DNA of 64,000 nucleotides from CAVUDO01 sp963740255 (GTDB lineage: Bacteria > Actinomycetota > Actinomycetes > Mycobacteriales > Cryptosporangiaceae). The notes below the pieces were generated by a model. That model had not been told where the DNA came from, made no database searches, and was given only the letters and a program-made list of their open reading frames with translations. The stretch lies in assembly GCA_963740255.1 (NCBI GenBank), contig CAVUDO010000006.1:682001-746000 (forward strand), given 5' to 3'. Position 1 is the first letter of the stretch, and every line of letters starts with the position of its first letter. Of this stretch, positions 10,670-17,644 are shown piece after piece. The position numbers were made by a program, and so were the translations under genes.

Positions 10670-10975
10670 GGGGCGACCTCCCTGGACGGTGGGTGGGGTG
10701 TCGGGACGGTGGGTGGAGTGTCGGCCGGTGCGGTGGGCCGACCAGACCAACCAGTGTCCCTCGCGACCGGGCCACCCGCCCGCCCGCGGTGTCTGTGAGG
10801 CAATCCACAGAGGGTCCTGGATCAGCAGCAGACCTCTCAATCCCGGACGAATCTTCCGTAGATCGGTACCTTGCGTCGATAGTCCAGTCGCGCTCCGTGG
10901 AACGTGCATGAAGGATTGCTCAAGAAATACCCCGGCGCATGTCCCGGACCGTGACCGGCCCGTAACCTTCCCTCC
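10670..10975. other. Divergent intergenic region, XPB / L,D-transpeptidase
   Basis: 306 bases without a gene. The left part carries the XPB ribosome-binding site and a 20-bp tandem repeat; the right part is less GC-rich and should hold promoters for both genes. TAACCT at 10963-10968 lies seven bases before the transpeptidase GTG, which suggests a leaderless transcript. Confidence 0.6.
10684..10723. repeat. 20-bp tandem repeat (2 copies) upstream of XPB
   Basis: Two adjacent 20-base units differ at a single base: GGACGGTGGGTGG, then G or A, then GTGTCG. They sit 15 bases upstream of the XPB start and overlap the likely 5' leader. Function unknown. Confidence 0.75.
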
Positions 10976-11845
10976 GTGCCCGGACGACATTCCCCTTCCC
11001 CCGAGACCACCTCCGACAACCTCTTCACCGCACCGGAAGACGCCTACCGCGGCAAGCACTCGCGAACGCGGCGGGGCGCGCTCGGCCGCACGGTGCTCGT
11101 CGCCGCGGCAGCGCTGGCCGTCGTCGGTGGCACCGGTGGGTACGTCGCCTTCACCGTCGGTGCCGACGCCGACCAGGACAGCACCGTCGCCGCCGCCGAC
11201 CTCCAGACCCGCAGCGCCCCGGAGCGCGCCTCCCGCTCCGGCGGCCCGTGCGGGCGCAACGGCCCGGGCCAGAAGGCCGTCGAGGCATACCTGGCCACCC
11301 AGGTCGCCCGGTTCGGCCAGGTGACCGCGGACGGCCAGCAGGACGACATCGACTGCGTCGCGATCACCCGGTTCCAGTCCTGGGCGCAGATCCCCAACCA
11401 GAACGGGTACGCCGACGCGGTCACCACCGACGTCGCGCGCCGGCTGGCCGCGACCCGCCCGGCCGCGTGCCAGGCCCCGTCCACCCGCACGACCGTCTGC
11501 GTCGACCTGACCCACCAGACGCTGTGGGTGATGAAGAACGGCAGGCCGGCGATCGGCCCCACCGTGGTCCGGAGCGGACGCAAGGGCCTGGAGACGCCGA
11601 CCGGCTGGTACACGGTGGACGAGAAGAAGGTCGACACCGTCTCCACCGAGTACCGCACCCGCCTCCCGCACTGGCAGAGCTTCTACCGTGACTTCGGGTT
11701 CCACGCCACCGAGGTGCCGATGTACAGCACGGGCGTTCCCGGTTCGCACGGGTGTATCAACCTGCTGCCCGGCGACGCCAGGGCGCTGTACGGCCTGACC
11801 GCGGTCGGCACCGCCGTCCACGTCTTCGGCCGCAAGCCCGCCTGA
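10976..11845 (+). CDS. L,D-transpeptidase (YkuD domain), copy 1
   Basis: A 289-residue type II membrane protein with one transmembrane helix near residues 37-57. It has an extracytoplasmic region with CGRNGPGQKAVEAYLA that resembles a peptidoglycan-binding-like repeat. The C-terminal YkuD domain carries the catalytic motif SHGCINL (Cys near residue 258) and cross-links peptidoglycan (3-3 links). The GTG start has no clear ribosome-binding site but lies seven bases after TAACCT, so a leaderless mRNA is likely. It is paralogous along its length to the gene at 12914, also 289 residues. Confidence 0.93.
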   Translation: MPGRHSPSPETTSDNLFTAPEDAYRGKHSRTRRGALGRTVLVAAAALAVVGGTGGYVAFTVGADADQDSTVAAADLQTRSAPERASRSGGPCGRNGPGQKAVEAYLATQVARFGQVTADGQQDDIDCVAITRFQSWAQIPNQNGYADAVTTDVARRLAATRPAACQAPSTRTTVCVDLTHQTLWVMKNGRPAIGPTVVRSGRKGLETPTGWYTVDEKKVDTVSTEYRTRLPHWQSFYRDFGFHATEVPMYSTGVPGSHGCINLLPGDARALYGLTAVGTAVHVFGRKPA

Positions 11846-11890
11846 ACTGCTGCTCTATCCGCCGTAGGGCCGGACGAGGCGGTGCCGGAG

Positions 11891-11914
11891 TCACGTGCGG
11901 CTGCCCGCACGTGA
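11891..11914. terminator. Perfect hairpin between convergent genes
   Basis: TCACGTGCGG and CCGCACGTGA form a perfect 10-base stem with a CTGC loop, between the L,D-transpeptidase (+) and the reductase (-). It is well placed as a two-way terminator. Confidence 0.7.
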
Positions 11915-11955
11915 GGCGACCGTGAGGGCCTTCTGAGGGGGCCGGCGAACCGCCC

Positions 11956-12684
11956 TCAGCGGTGCTCGGGGTTCTCGAAGTCGAACCGGCAGCCGGCGTC
12001 CCACTCCGACCGCTGGTTGCCGTGGGCGGGCATGCCGCCGGCGTCCTTGAGCATCCGGGCCAGGTGCAGCAGGTTCCAGGTCATGAACGCGGTGTTGCGG
12101 TTGGTGAAGTCGTTCTCCGGTCCGCCCGAGCCTTCGTCGAGGTAGGACGGGCCGGGCCCGGCCTCGCCGATCCAGCCGGCGTCGGCCTGCGGCGGGATCG
12201 CGTAGCCCAGGTGCTGGAGGCTGTAGAGGACGTTCATCGCGCAGTGCTTCACGCCGTCCTCGTTGCCGGTGATCAGGCAGCCGCCGACCCGGCCGTAGAA
12301 GGCGTACTGGCCCCGGTCGTTGAGCAGCGAGGAACAGGCGTACAGGCGTTCGATCACCCGCTTGGTCACCGAGGAGTTGTCTCCCAGCCAGATCGGGCCG
12401 CAGAGCACCAGGATGTCGGCGGCGAGCACCCGCGGGAAGATCTCCGGCCACGCGTCGGACGCCCAGCCGTGCTCGGTCATGTCGGGATAGACGCCGGTGG
12501 CGATGTCGTGGTCGACCGCGCGGAGCACCTCGACGGCGACGCCTTGGCGTTCCATGATCCCGCGGCTGCGTTCGATCAGCCCGTCCGTGTGACTGCGTTC
12601 GGGCGACCGCTTCAGCGTGCCGTTGACGAACACCGCCCGCAGGTCGTCGTAACGGGCGGGCGGGTGCGGCGTCGCGTCGGTCAT
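11956..12684 (-). CDS. Flavodoxin-like NAD(P)H-dependent FMN reductase family protein
   Basis: A 242-residue protein of the flavodoxin-like oxidoreductase fold. The first strand and phosphate-binding loop are seen in AVFVNGTLKRSPERSHTDG. The middle segment ADILVLCGPIWLGDNSSVTKRVIERL is typical of FMN-binding quinone or FMN reductases, and GGCLITGNEDGVKHCAMN follows. The ATG is preceded by GGGGAGAGGA. It lies between two paralogous transpeptidases and converges on the first. The substrate (FMN, quinone or other) cannot be read from sequence. Confidence 0.88.
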   Translation of the reverse strand: MTDATPHPPARYDDLRAVFVNGTLKRSPERSHTDGLIERSRGIMERQGVAVEVLRAVDHDIATGVYPDMTEHGWASDAWPEIFPRVLAADILVLCGPIWLGDNSSVTKRVIERLYACSSLLNDRGQYAFYGRVGGCLITGNEDGVKHCAMNVLYSLQHLGYAIPPQADAGWIGEAGPGPSYLDEGSGGPENDFTNRNTAFMTWNLLHLARMLKDAGGMPAHGNQRSEWDAGCRFDFENPEHR

Positions 12685-12913
12685 CGGATCCTCTCCCCGG
12701 GTCGGCCTCAGGGAACCATCCTCGGTCAGGACGGGACGCGCGGCACGCCGGCGTGCAACCTTGGTGCCTCCGCCTACGTCTATTCGGCAAGCGGGTGTCC
12801 GAAGGGCGACACGGCCACTTAACGTCGCATTTACCCCTTGCGACGGCACAGTGGAGGGGAGTGCGGGCGGCTCGGTCGCCCGGCCGGCGATCGGGTCGAC
12901 ACGGAGGCGACGG

Positions 12914-13783
12914 ATGGTGACGCGGAAGGCGCGGCGGAGGACGGTGGTCGCGGCAGGCATGGGAACCGCCGCGGTCGCGGTCGCGGTCGTCCTCGTGCTG
13001 GGCGCCGCGGCAGCCGGGATCCCGTCCGCGTTCGCCGCGCCCCGCGGCCGGTTCGTCGAGCAGGGCGTGAAGACGACTCCGGTGGCCGAGCCGGTCGAGG
13101 CCCCCGCGGCCACTCCCGAGGTGCCGCCGCCGGCCCACACGCCCCCCACGACCCACCCGACGAAGCCCAAGGTCACCGGGCCGTGCGCGAAGAAGGGGCC
13201 CGCGCTGCGGGCCGTCGAGTACTACCTCGCCGCGCATCCGCAGTTCGGCGCCGTCATGCCCGACGGCGAGCCGAGCGTCGAGGACTGCAAGGCGATCAGG
13301 AAGTTCCAGCAGCGCTACGGGGTCAGCCCGGCCGCCGGGTACGCCGGTCCGGTCACCGGCCGGGTGGTGAGCCGCCTGAACAGCGCCTGGTCGCGGATGG
13401 GCCAGTGCCGGGGCGGGTCGGGCCCGAAGGTCTGCGTCGACCTGACCTCCCAGGCGATATGGGTGTGGCGGGGCGGCACGCTGGTGCTCGGTCCGACGAC
13501 GATCCGCACCGGACGGGCCGGACTCGCGACCCCGGCCGGGAAGTACTCGGTGCACGAGAAGAAGCGGCTGACCCGCTCCACCATCTTCGACGTCGACCTG
13601 CCGTACTGGCAGCGGTTCTACGCCGACATGGGCTTCCACGCCACGCCGTCCTACCTCTACGAGGGCGACAGCCCCGGCTCGCACGGCTGCATCAACCTGC
13701 TCCGCCGGGACGCGTCGGCGCTGTTCGGCCTGACCGGCCGCGGCACCCCGGTGCACATCTTCGGCCGCAAGCCCGGCACCTGA
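12914..13783 (+). CDS. L,D-transpeptidase (YkuD domain), copy 2
   Basis: A 289-residue paralogue of the gene at 10976. It has an Arg-rich N-terminus (TRKARRR), a signal-anchor helix near residues 12-38 and a Pro/Thr-rich linker. A peptidoglycan-binding-like segment (CAKKGPALRAVEYYLA, KFQQRYGV) precedes the YkuD domain, which carries SHGCINLLRRD. GGAGG lies six bases before the ATG; upstream in-frame sequence back to 12761 is open but lacks a ribosome-binding site. It probably forms 3-3 cross-links in peptidoglycan outside the membrane. A palindromic terminator follows. Confidence 0.93.
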   Translation: MVTRKARRRTVVAAGMGTAAVAVAVVLVLGAAAAGIPSAFAAPRGRFVEQGVKTTPVAEPVEAPAATPEVPPPAHTPPTTHPTKPKVTGPCAKKGPALRAVEYYLAAHPQFGAVMPDGEPSVEDCKAIRKFQQRYGVSPAAGYAGPVTGRVVSRLNSAWSRMGQCRGGSGPKVCVDLTSQAIWVWRGGTLVLGPTTIRTGRAGLATPAGKYSVHEKKRLTRSTIFDVDLPYWQRFYADMGFHATPSYLYEGDSPGSHGCINLLRRDASALFGLTGRGTPVHIFGRKPGT

Positions 13784-13793
13784 CGGCCCGCGC

Positions 13794-13817
13794 GGCCCGG
13801 CGAAGCCTGGCCGGGCC
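13794..13817. terminator. Two-way hairpin terminator
   Basis: GGCCCGGC and GCCGGGCC pair perfectly over an eight-base loop, exactly between the stop codons of the transpeptidase (+) and the helicase-associated gene (-). Confidence 0.65.
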
Positions 13818-16178
13818 TCAGTGGTCTTCGGCCAGCGCGGCGCTGGTCACCCGGTGCAGGGCGAACGTGTGCAGCACGTCGGTCCGGTCGTCCTCGGCCC
13901 GCAGGTACCCCGCGCCGATCGAGACCGGGCGGACGACGCGCGCGGTGATCCCGCCGTGCGCGTCCACATAGCCCAGCCACACCCGGTGGCGTTCCCGCGC
14001 CGCCTGCTGCAGCACGACCAGGGCCGCGCCCGCGTCGGCCTTCGGCAGCCGGGTCTCCACCGGGGACCGGCGGGCGGCCCGGGCGGTGTCGTCGCCGCGC
14101 CGCACGGCCGCGACGGCCTCGGTCAGGTAGGCGGTGTCGAACGCCGGCAATGTCGGTGAGGTTCGGCTGGGCCTGGCCCGCCCGGCCCCGCGGCGGGCCT
14201 GCGTCCCGGACAGCACGAGCGCTCCGTAGGCGTCCTCGGTGACCGGGGCGTAGCCCGCCGTCCGCAGCAGGTCGCCGAGGCGCTGCGGGTTGGCCGTGGT
14301 GACCAGCACGGTCGGCGCGAGCCGACGCAGGCGCAACGGTTCGCACTGGCGGTCGGCCAGGATCTGGGTGAGCAGGCCGAGGTCGTCGCTGCGAAGGTAG
14401 GCCCCCGCGGCACCGGCGCGGAGACCGCCGTGCCGCCGCGCGACGTCGTCGATCAGGTAGGTCATGGCCTGCGGCACGGGTGTCCGCGAACGGGTGGCGA
14501 ACAGCGTCTTGAGGTCCTCGGCCGAGCGGCCGGCGTCCAGGGCCCGGCGGACGCTGTCCGCGGTCACCCGGTACACGGTTGCGCTGCCCGCCGACTCGAC
14601 GTCCGCGGTGAGCGCGATGTCGGCGGCCAGGACGGGCTGGAGCGGTCCGGGCGCCACCACCGTGAGGTCGGCCTGGACCAGCACGTGGTCGACGGGCTCC
14701 GGGAGCAGGGCATGCAGCACGGACGCCGGGTCGCCGCCGGCGCAGAGCGTCCGGCCGTACGAGGTCAGTGCTCCGCGACTGGTGACGCCCAGCGTGGCCG
14801 CCTCCGCCAGGGCCTGGCCGAGCGCCTGGTCGCGGCGCGGCCCGCCCCGACGCGGCAGGCGCCAGGCCAGCACGGCCACCACGTCCTCGGCCGGCACGGC
14901 GACCTCCGGCGGTGCCTCGGCGAGGATGCCCAGCGCCAGCCGGCGGGTCTCCGGCGCGCCGGACCGTTCCACCTCGGGCGAGAGCGCCGCGATGTTGCGG
15001 TCCTTCTCGTCGCGCTGGCCGACCAGACCCGGCAGCCGGGTCATCGCCAGCCATGCCGTGGCCAGCCGCGACCAGCGCCGGTCGGCCGTTTCGGTGCGCC
15101 ACGCGTCGTAGGCGTGGGTGGGCAGCCAGGCGTGGTCGGCCCCGGTGCCCTGGTCGACCAGTCCGGCCGCGTGGGCGGTCTCCAGCAGCAGAGCGGCGAC
15201 GCCGTCGCCGACGCCGGCCTCGCGGGCGAGCCTGCGCAGGTCGCGTTGTCCGAGCCCGCCGGACCGCAGGGCGGCCGGCGGCTGGGCGGCGCACTCGTCG
15301 AGTACGGCCTCGGTGTGTCTCAACACCTCCAACGCCTGCCCGGCGCCGGCCGCGTCCACCTGGGCGGCGGCCCTGCCGGCGATCTGCGGCTGCGCCGGGT
15401 GCAGGGGGCCGAGCGGGGCGTCGCCGCGGATCGCCAGCCCGACCTCCCGCGGGAGCTCGACGGTGTCCTCGTCGACCGCGACCAACAGGCCGCGCACCAG
15501 CAGCCAGCGGATCGGACCGTCCGCCTCGACCGCGTCCAGGCGCCGCCGGGCGTCGCGCACGGTACCGATCGGCGGCCCCACCGCCAGCTTCTCCACCACC
15601 GACCGGGCCTCGGCCGGGCACCGCTCCAGCAGCCCCCGTACCCGGACCGGGTCGGCGAGCGCCTCGGCCAGCACCGCGCCGGCCACCGGCTGGCTCGTCG
15701 CCGGGAGATGCAGCGCGGCCAGCACCGTGGCCAGCTGGACGGTCGGGTGGCCCGAGACCAGCCGACCCACCGGCCGGCCCAACCCCGCCGGGTAACCGGA
15801 CGACACCTCCTCCACCGCACTCACCAGGTGCAGCGCGGCGCCCTCCGGCCAGGCCAGCGCGAGCTCGACCAACCGGTCGAGCGCCTGCTCGGCGGCTGTG
15901 GCCAGGAACCCGTCGGCACCGACCAGCGCCAGCACAGCGGACCGGTCGGCCCGGCGGTCGTCGCCCGCCGCGAGCCGCAGCGCGTCCAGGATCTCCAGTT
16001 GGAACCGGTCGAGCTGGTCGAGCGCGCGGGCGACCGACATCCGGGTGTGCGCACGCTGGGCGAGCACCGACAGGTCGGCGGGCACGGGGACGGCGAGGTC
16101 CGGACGGGCCGCGAACAACGCCACGAGCCGCTCGTCGGTCAGCGCGCGGAGATGATCGGCCAGGCTCGTGGTGGTCAT
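13818..16178 (-). CDS. Helicase-associated domain / WYL-like protein (XPB partner)
   Basis: A 786-residue protein of the actinobacterial family annotated as helicase-associated or XPB-N-like, usually found close to the XPB gene (here at 8996-10669). The N-terminal half is Leu/Ala-rich and helical, opening MTTTSLADHLRALTDERLVALF. Near residue 530 there is the family segment DHVLVQADLTVVAPGPL. The C-terminal 80 or so residues (RVWLGYVDAHGGITARVVRP, then VLHTFALHRV) resemble a WYL ligand-sensing domain. It probably works with XPB in DNA repair; this rests on gene neighbourhood, not on a proven role. Confidence 0.85.
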   Translation of the reverse strand: MTTTSLADHLRALTDERLVALFAARPDLAVPVPADLSVLAQRAHTRMSVARALDQLDRFQLEILDALRLAAGDDRRADRSAVLALVGADGFLATAAEQALDRLVELALAWPEGAALHLVSAVEEVSSGYPAGLGRPVGRLVSGHPTVQLATVLAALHLPATSQPVAGAVLAEALADPVRVRGLLERCPAEARSVVEKLAVGPPIGTVRDARRRLDAVEADGPIRWLLVRGLLVAVDEDTVELPREVGLAIRGDAPLGPLHPAQPQIAGRAAAQVDAAGAGQALEVLRHTEAVLDECAAQPPAALRSGGLGQRDLRRLAREAGVGDGVAALLLETAHAAGLVDQGTGADHAWLPTHAYDAWRTETADRRWSRLATAWLAMTRLPGLVGQRDEKDRNIAALSPEVERSGAPETRRLALGILAEAPPEVAVPAEDVVAVLAWRLPRRGGPRRDQALGQALAEAATLGVTSRGALTSYGRTLCAGGDPASVLHALLPEPVDHVLVQADLTVVAPGPLQPVLAADIALTADVESAGSATVYRVTADSVRRALDAGRSAEDLKTLFATRSRTPVPQAMTYLIDDVARRHGGLRAGAAGAYLRSDDLGLLTQILADRQCEPLRLRRLAPTVLVTTANPQRLGDLLRTAGYAPVTEDAYGALVLSGTQARRGAGRARPSRTSPTLPAFDTAYLTEAVAAVRRGDDTARAARRSPVETRLPKADAGAALVVLQQAARERHRVWLGYVDAHGGITARVVRPVSIGAGYLRAEDDRTDVLHTFALHRVTSAALAEDH

Positions 16179-16345
16179 CGCGTCCAACGCTATCTGGCCG
16201 GCCGGCAACCCGGCCGTTCAGCCAGGTATCCCGCGTCCAGGTCCGCACGGAGGGGGGAGCGCGGAGGGGAGCACCGGCCAGGTGGGGGTGGGGCGCCCGC
16301 CGCGCGGAGGGGGGTTGCGCGGCGGGCTGTTCGAGGGTGGGGAAC

Positions 16346-16375
16346 TTGATCACCCGGCCGGGCTCCGCCTACGTT
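16346..16375 (+). promoter_or_regulatory. Sigma-70-type promoter for the 64-residue gene
   Basis: TTGATC (16346-16351) and TACGTT (16370-16375) are 18 bases apart. Transcription should begin near 16382, just before GAGGAGG at 16394-16400 and the ATG at 16405. Confidence 0.55.
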
Positions 16376-16404
16376 GCTCCCACCAGGAATCGCGAGGAGG
16401 AGCC

Positions 16405-16599
16405 ATGGCGCCCGAGCAGTCGCCGAAGCCGCGCCGGGGCAGGAACCCGGTGGCCAAGGACGGTCACCTGCCTGTGAACGAACTCCTCGGCGAGAACCAG
16501 GGTGCGTGCAGCCCGTTCGGTGACGACGTCACCTTCCCGCTGCCCGTCGACGAACTCGCGTACACCCACCCGGACCCTTCCGCGATCGCGCACTCCTAG
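16405..16599 (+). CDS. Small protein of unknown function (64 residues)
   Basis: A 64-residue protein with a basic N-terminus (PKPRRGRN), a middle HLPVNELLGENQG, one Cys, and the acidic, Pro/His-containing end VDELAYTHPDPSAIAHS. Start support is strong: GAGGAGG four bases before the ATG and a good promoter upstream. There is no signal peptide or membrane segment. I do not recognise the family. Its stop is five bases from the stop of the converging small Cys-containing gene, so it belongs spatially to a cluster of three very small genes. Confidence 0.7.
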   Translation: MAPEQSPKPRRGRNPVAKDGHLPVNELLGENQGACSPFGDDVTFPLPVDELAYTHPDPSAIAHS

Positions 16600-16604
16600 G
16601 GCGT

Positions 16605-16898
16605 TCACCAGTCGGTACGCCCCAGCGTGGTCTCCACCCGCTGCCAGAGCGGGCACGGCCAGATGACCCGCATCCCTTGGCCCGAGCAGTGCGTGCAGTA
16701 CGGCGAACCGTCCCGGGGCTCGTGCAGCGAGAGGCACTCCGACAGCGCGAAGGCCAGCGTGCTGACGTCGTCGCGGGCATAGGCGAGCAGGGTCTGGTCG
16801 TCGGCGTCGCGGGCTCGGCCGCGGGCCTCCCGCAGGCGGTGCCACACGGCCGAGTGTCTGCTCAGCCGGACGGCATCCTGTCCGATCACCGCACTCAC
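16605..16898 (-). CDS. Small Cys-rich protein (97 residues)
   Basis: A 97-residue protein. The N-terminal half is helical (HSAVWHRLREARGRARDADDQTLL...). The C-terminal part holds SPYCTHCSGQGMRVIWPCPLW, a Cys-x2-Cys ... Trp-Pro-Cys arrangement that may bind zinc. Its GTG overlaps the stop of the upstream 86-residue gene as GTGA, so the two are co-translated. A Cys-Cys-Trp-Pro-Cys motif also ends the 110-residue protein at 40944, in another small-gene cluster. The family is not recognised; similar small proteins occur beside XRE/DUF397 regulators in actinobacteria. Confidence 0.7.
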   Translation of the reverse strand: MSAVIGQDAVRLSRHSAVWHRLREARGRARDADDQTLLAYARDDVSTLAFALSECLSLHEPRDGSPYCTHCSGQGMRVIWPCPLWQRVETTLGRTDW

Positions 16899-17155
16899 CT
16901 GGTCCCGGCGTGGGGGTCCGCCGTGCCGTCGCCCGAGGGACCGCCGGGCGGGGTGTCCGAGGCGCCGCCGGGGTCGGCGACGCGCACGGTTCCTGCGCCG
17001 CAGGTGTGTCGGTGGCGGGGGCCGCGGCGGGCGGCGGACTGGCCGCGCTCCCGCTCGGTGCCGAACGAGCCGCGCTCGTCCCAGAAGTAGCGGGCGGCCT
17101 GTTCGAGCCAGGCTGGCGGGGACGCTGACGGAGTCGACCGTCCGGTGTCGATCAT
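16895..17155 (-). CDS. Small protein of unknown function (86 residues)
   Basis: An 86-residue protein. The first 36 residues look ordered (WLEQAARYFWDERGSFGTERERG); the rest is Arg/His-rich and then Gly/Pro/Ser/Asp-rich and probably disordered. AGGAGG seven bases before the ATG gives strong start support, and the GTGA overlap couples it to the Cys-rich gene. I do not recognise it. It heads a leftward two-gene operon whose promoter must lie in the AT-richer region to its right. Confidence 0.7.
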   Translation of the reverse strand: MIDTGRSTPSASPPAWLEQAARYFWDERGSFGTERERGQSAARRGPRHRHTCGAGTVRVADPGGASDTPPGGPSGDGTADPHAGTR

Positions 17156-17644
17156 GGGAGTGCCTCCTGTCGGGCGGATCGCCTGGCGCGGCGCCGCACG
17201 GCCGATTCTTGCCTACGTTCCGCACTCATCTGACGACGCAGAGTATGAGCCGATACACCGGGGTATCAGCGACCACGTGGTCGCCCGAGTGGGACGCGAC
17301 CCCGTCTGCGAACCCGAACAAATATCGCATTCTGTACATGACACCGCGTAGTCGTACTGCTACGATTCGCGCCAGAGAGTCGGAATTGTCCCGTACGGAC
17401 GGTTCGAACTCGAACGCCTCCCCGATGGTGGTTGATGAGGGGTCGTCACCATCGGGACGGCGGTGTCGCTGGGGTCCACGACGTTGGTGGACCTGGAGGG
17501 GCAGGCGGCACCGCGTCGGTAGAGGCGCGGCAGGCGGACGCTGCTGACCGTCTCCCTGCCGCGCCTCGCCGCGCCGTCCGGTAGCCCGCGGACGCGCGCC
17601 GGCCCGGAACCTGAGCCCGGAATATGCCGGCCACGGCGCCCGTC
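17156..17644. other. Intergenic region, AT-richer than its surroundings
   Basis: 489 bases without a supported gene. It has the Shine-Dalgarno for the leftward small operon (17163-17168), a short inverted repeat GATAC-ACCGGG-GTATC near 17249-17268 that could be an operator, and a hairpin at 17522-17567. A short frame around 17470-17520 encodes about 19 residues from a GTG with no ribosome-binding site; I do not call it a gene. Confidence 0.6.
17522..17567. terminator. Long hairpin
   Basis: GAGGCGCGGCAGG and CCTGCCGCGCCTC pair perfectly (13 bases) over a 20-base loop. It lies 78 bases beyond the stop of the leftward amidotransferase-like gene and is probably its terminator. Confidence 0.65.

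Noticed and set aside
17470..17525. A 19-codon frame reading like a small peptide (SLGSTTLVDLEGQAAPRR)
   Set aside because: Only a GTG with no ribosome-binding site, a stop codon close upstream and no conservation evidence; too short to support.
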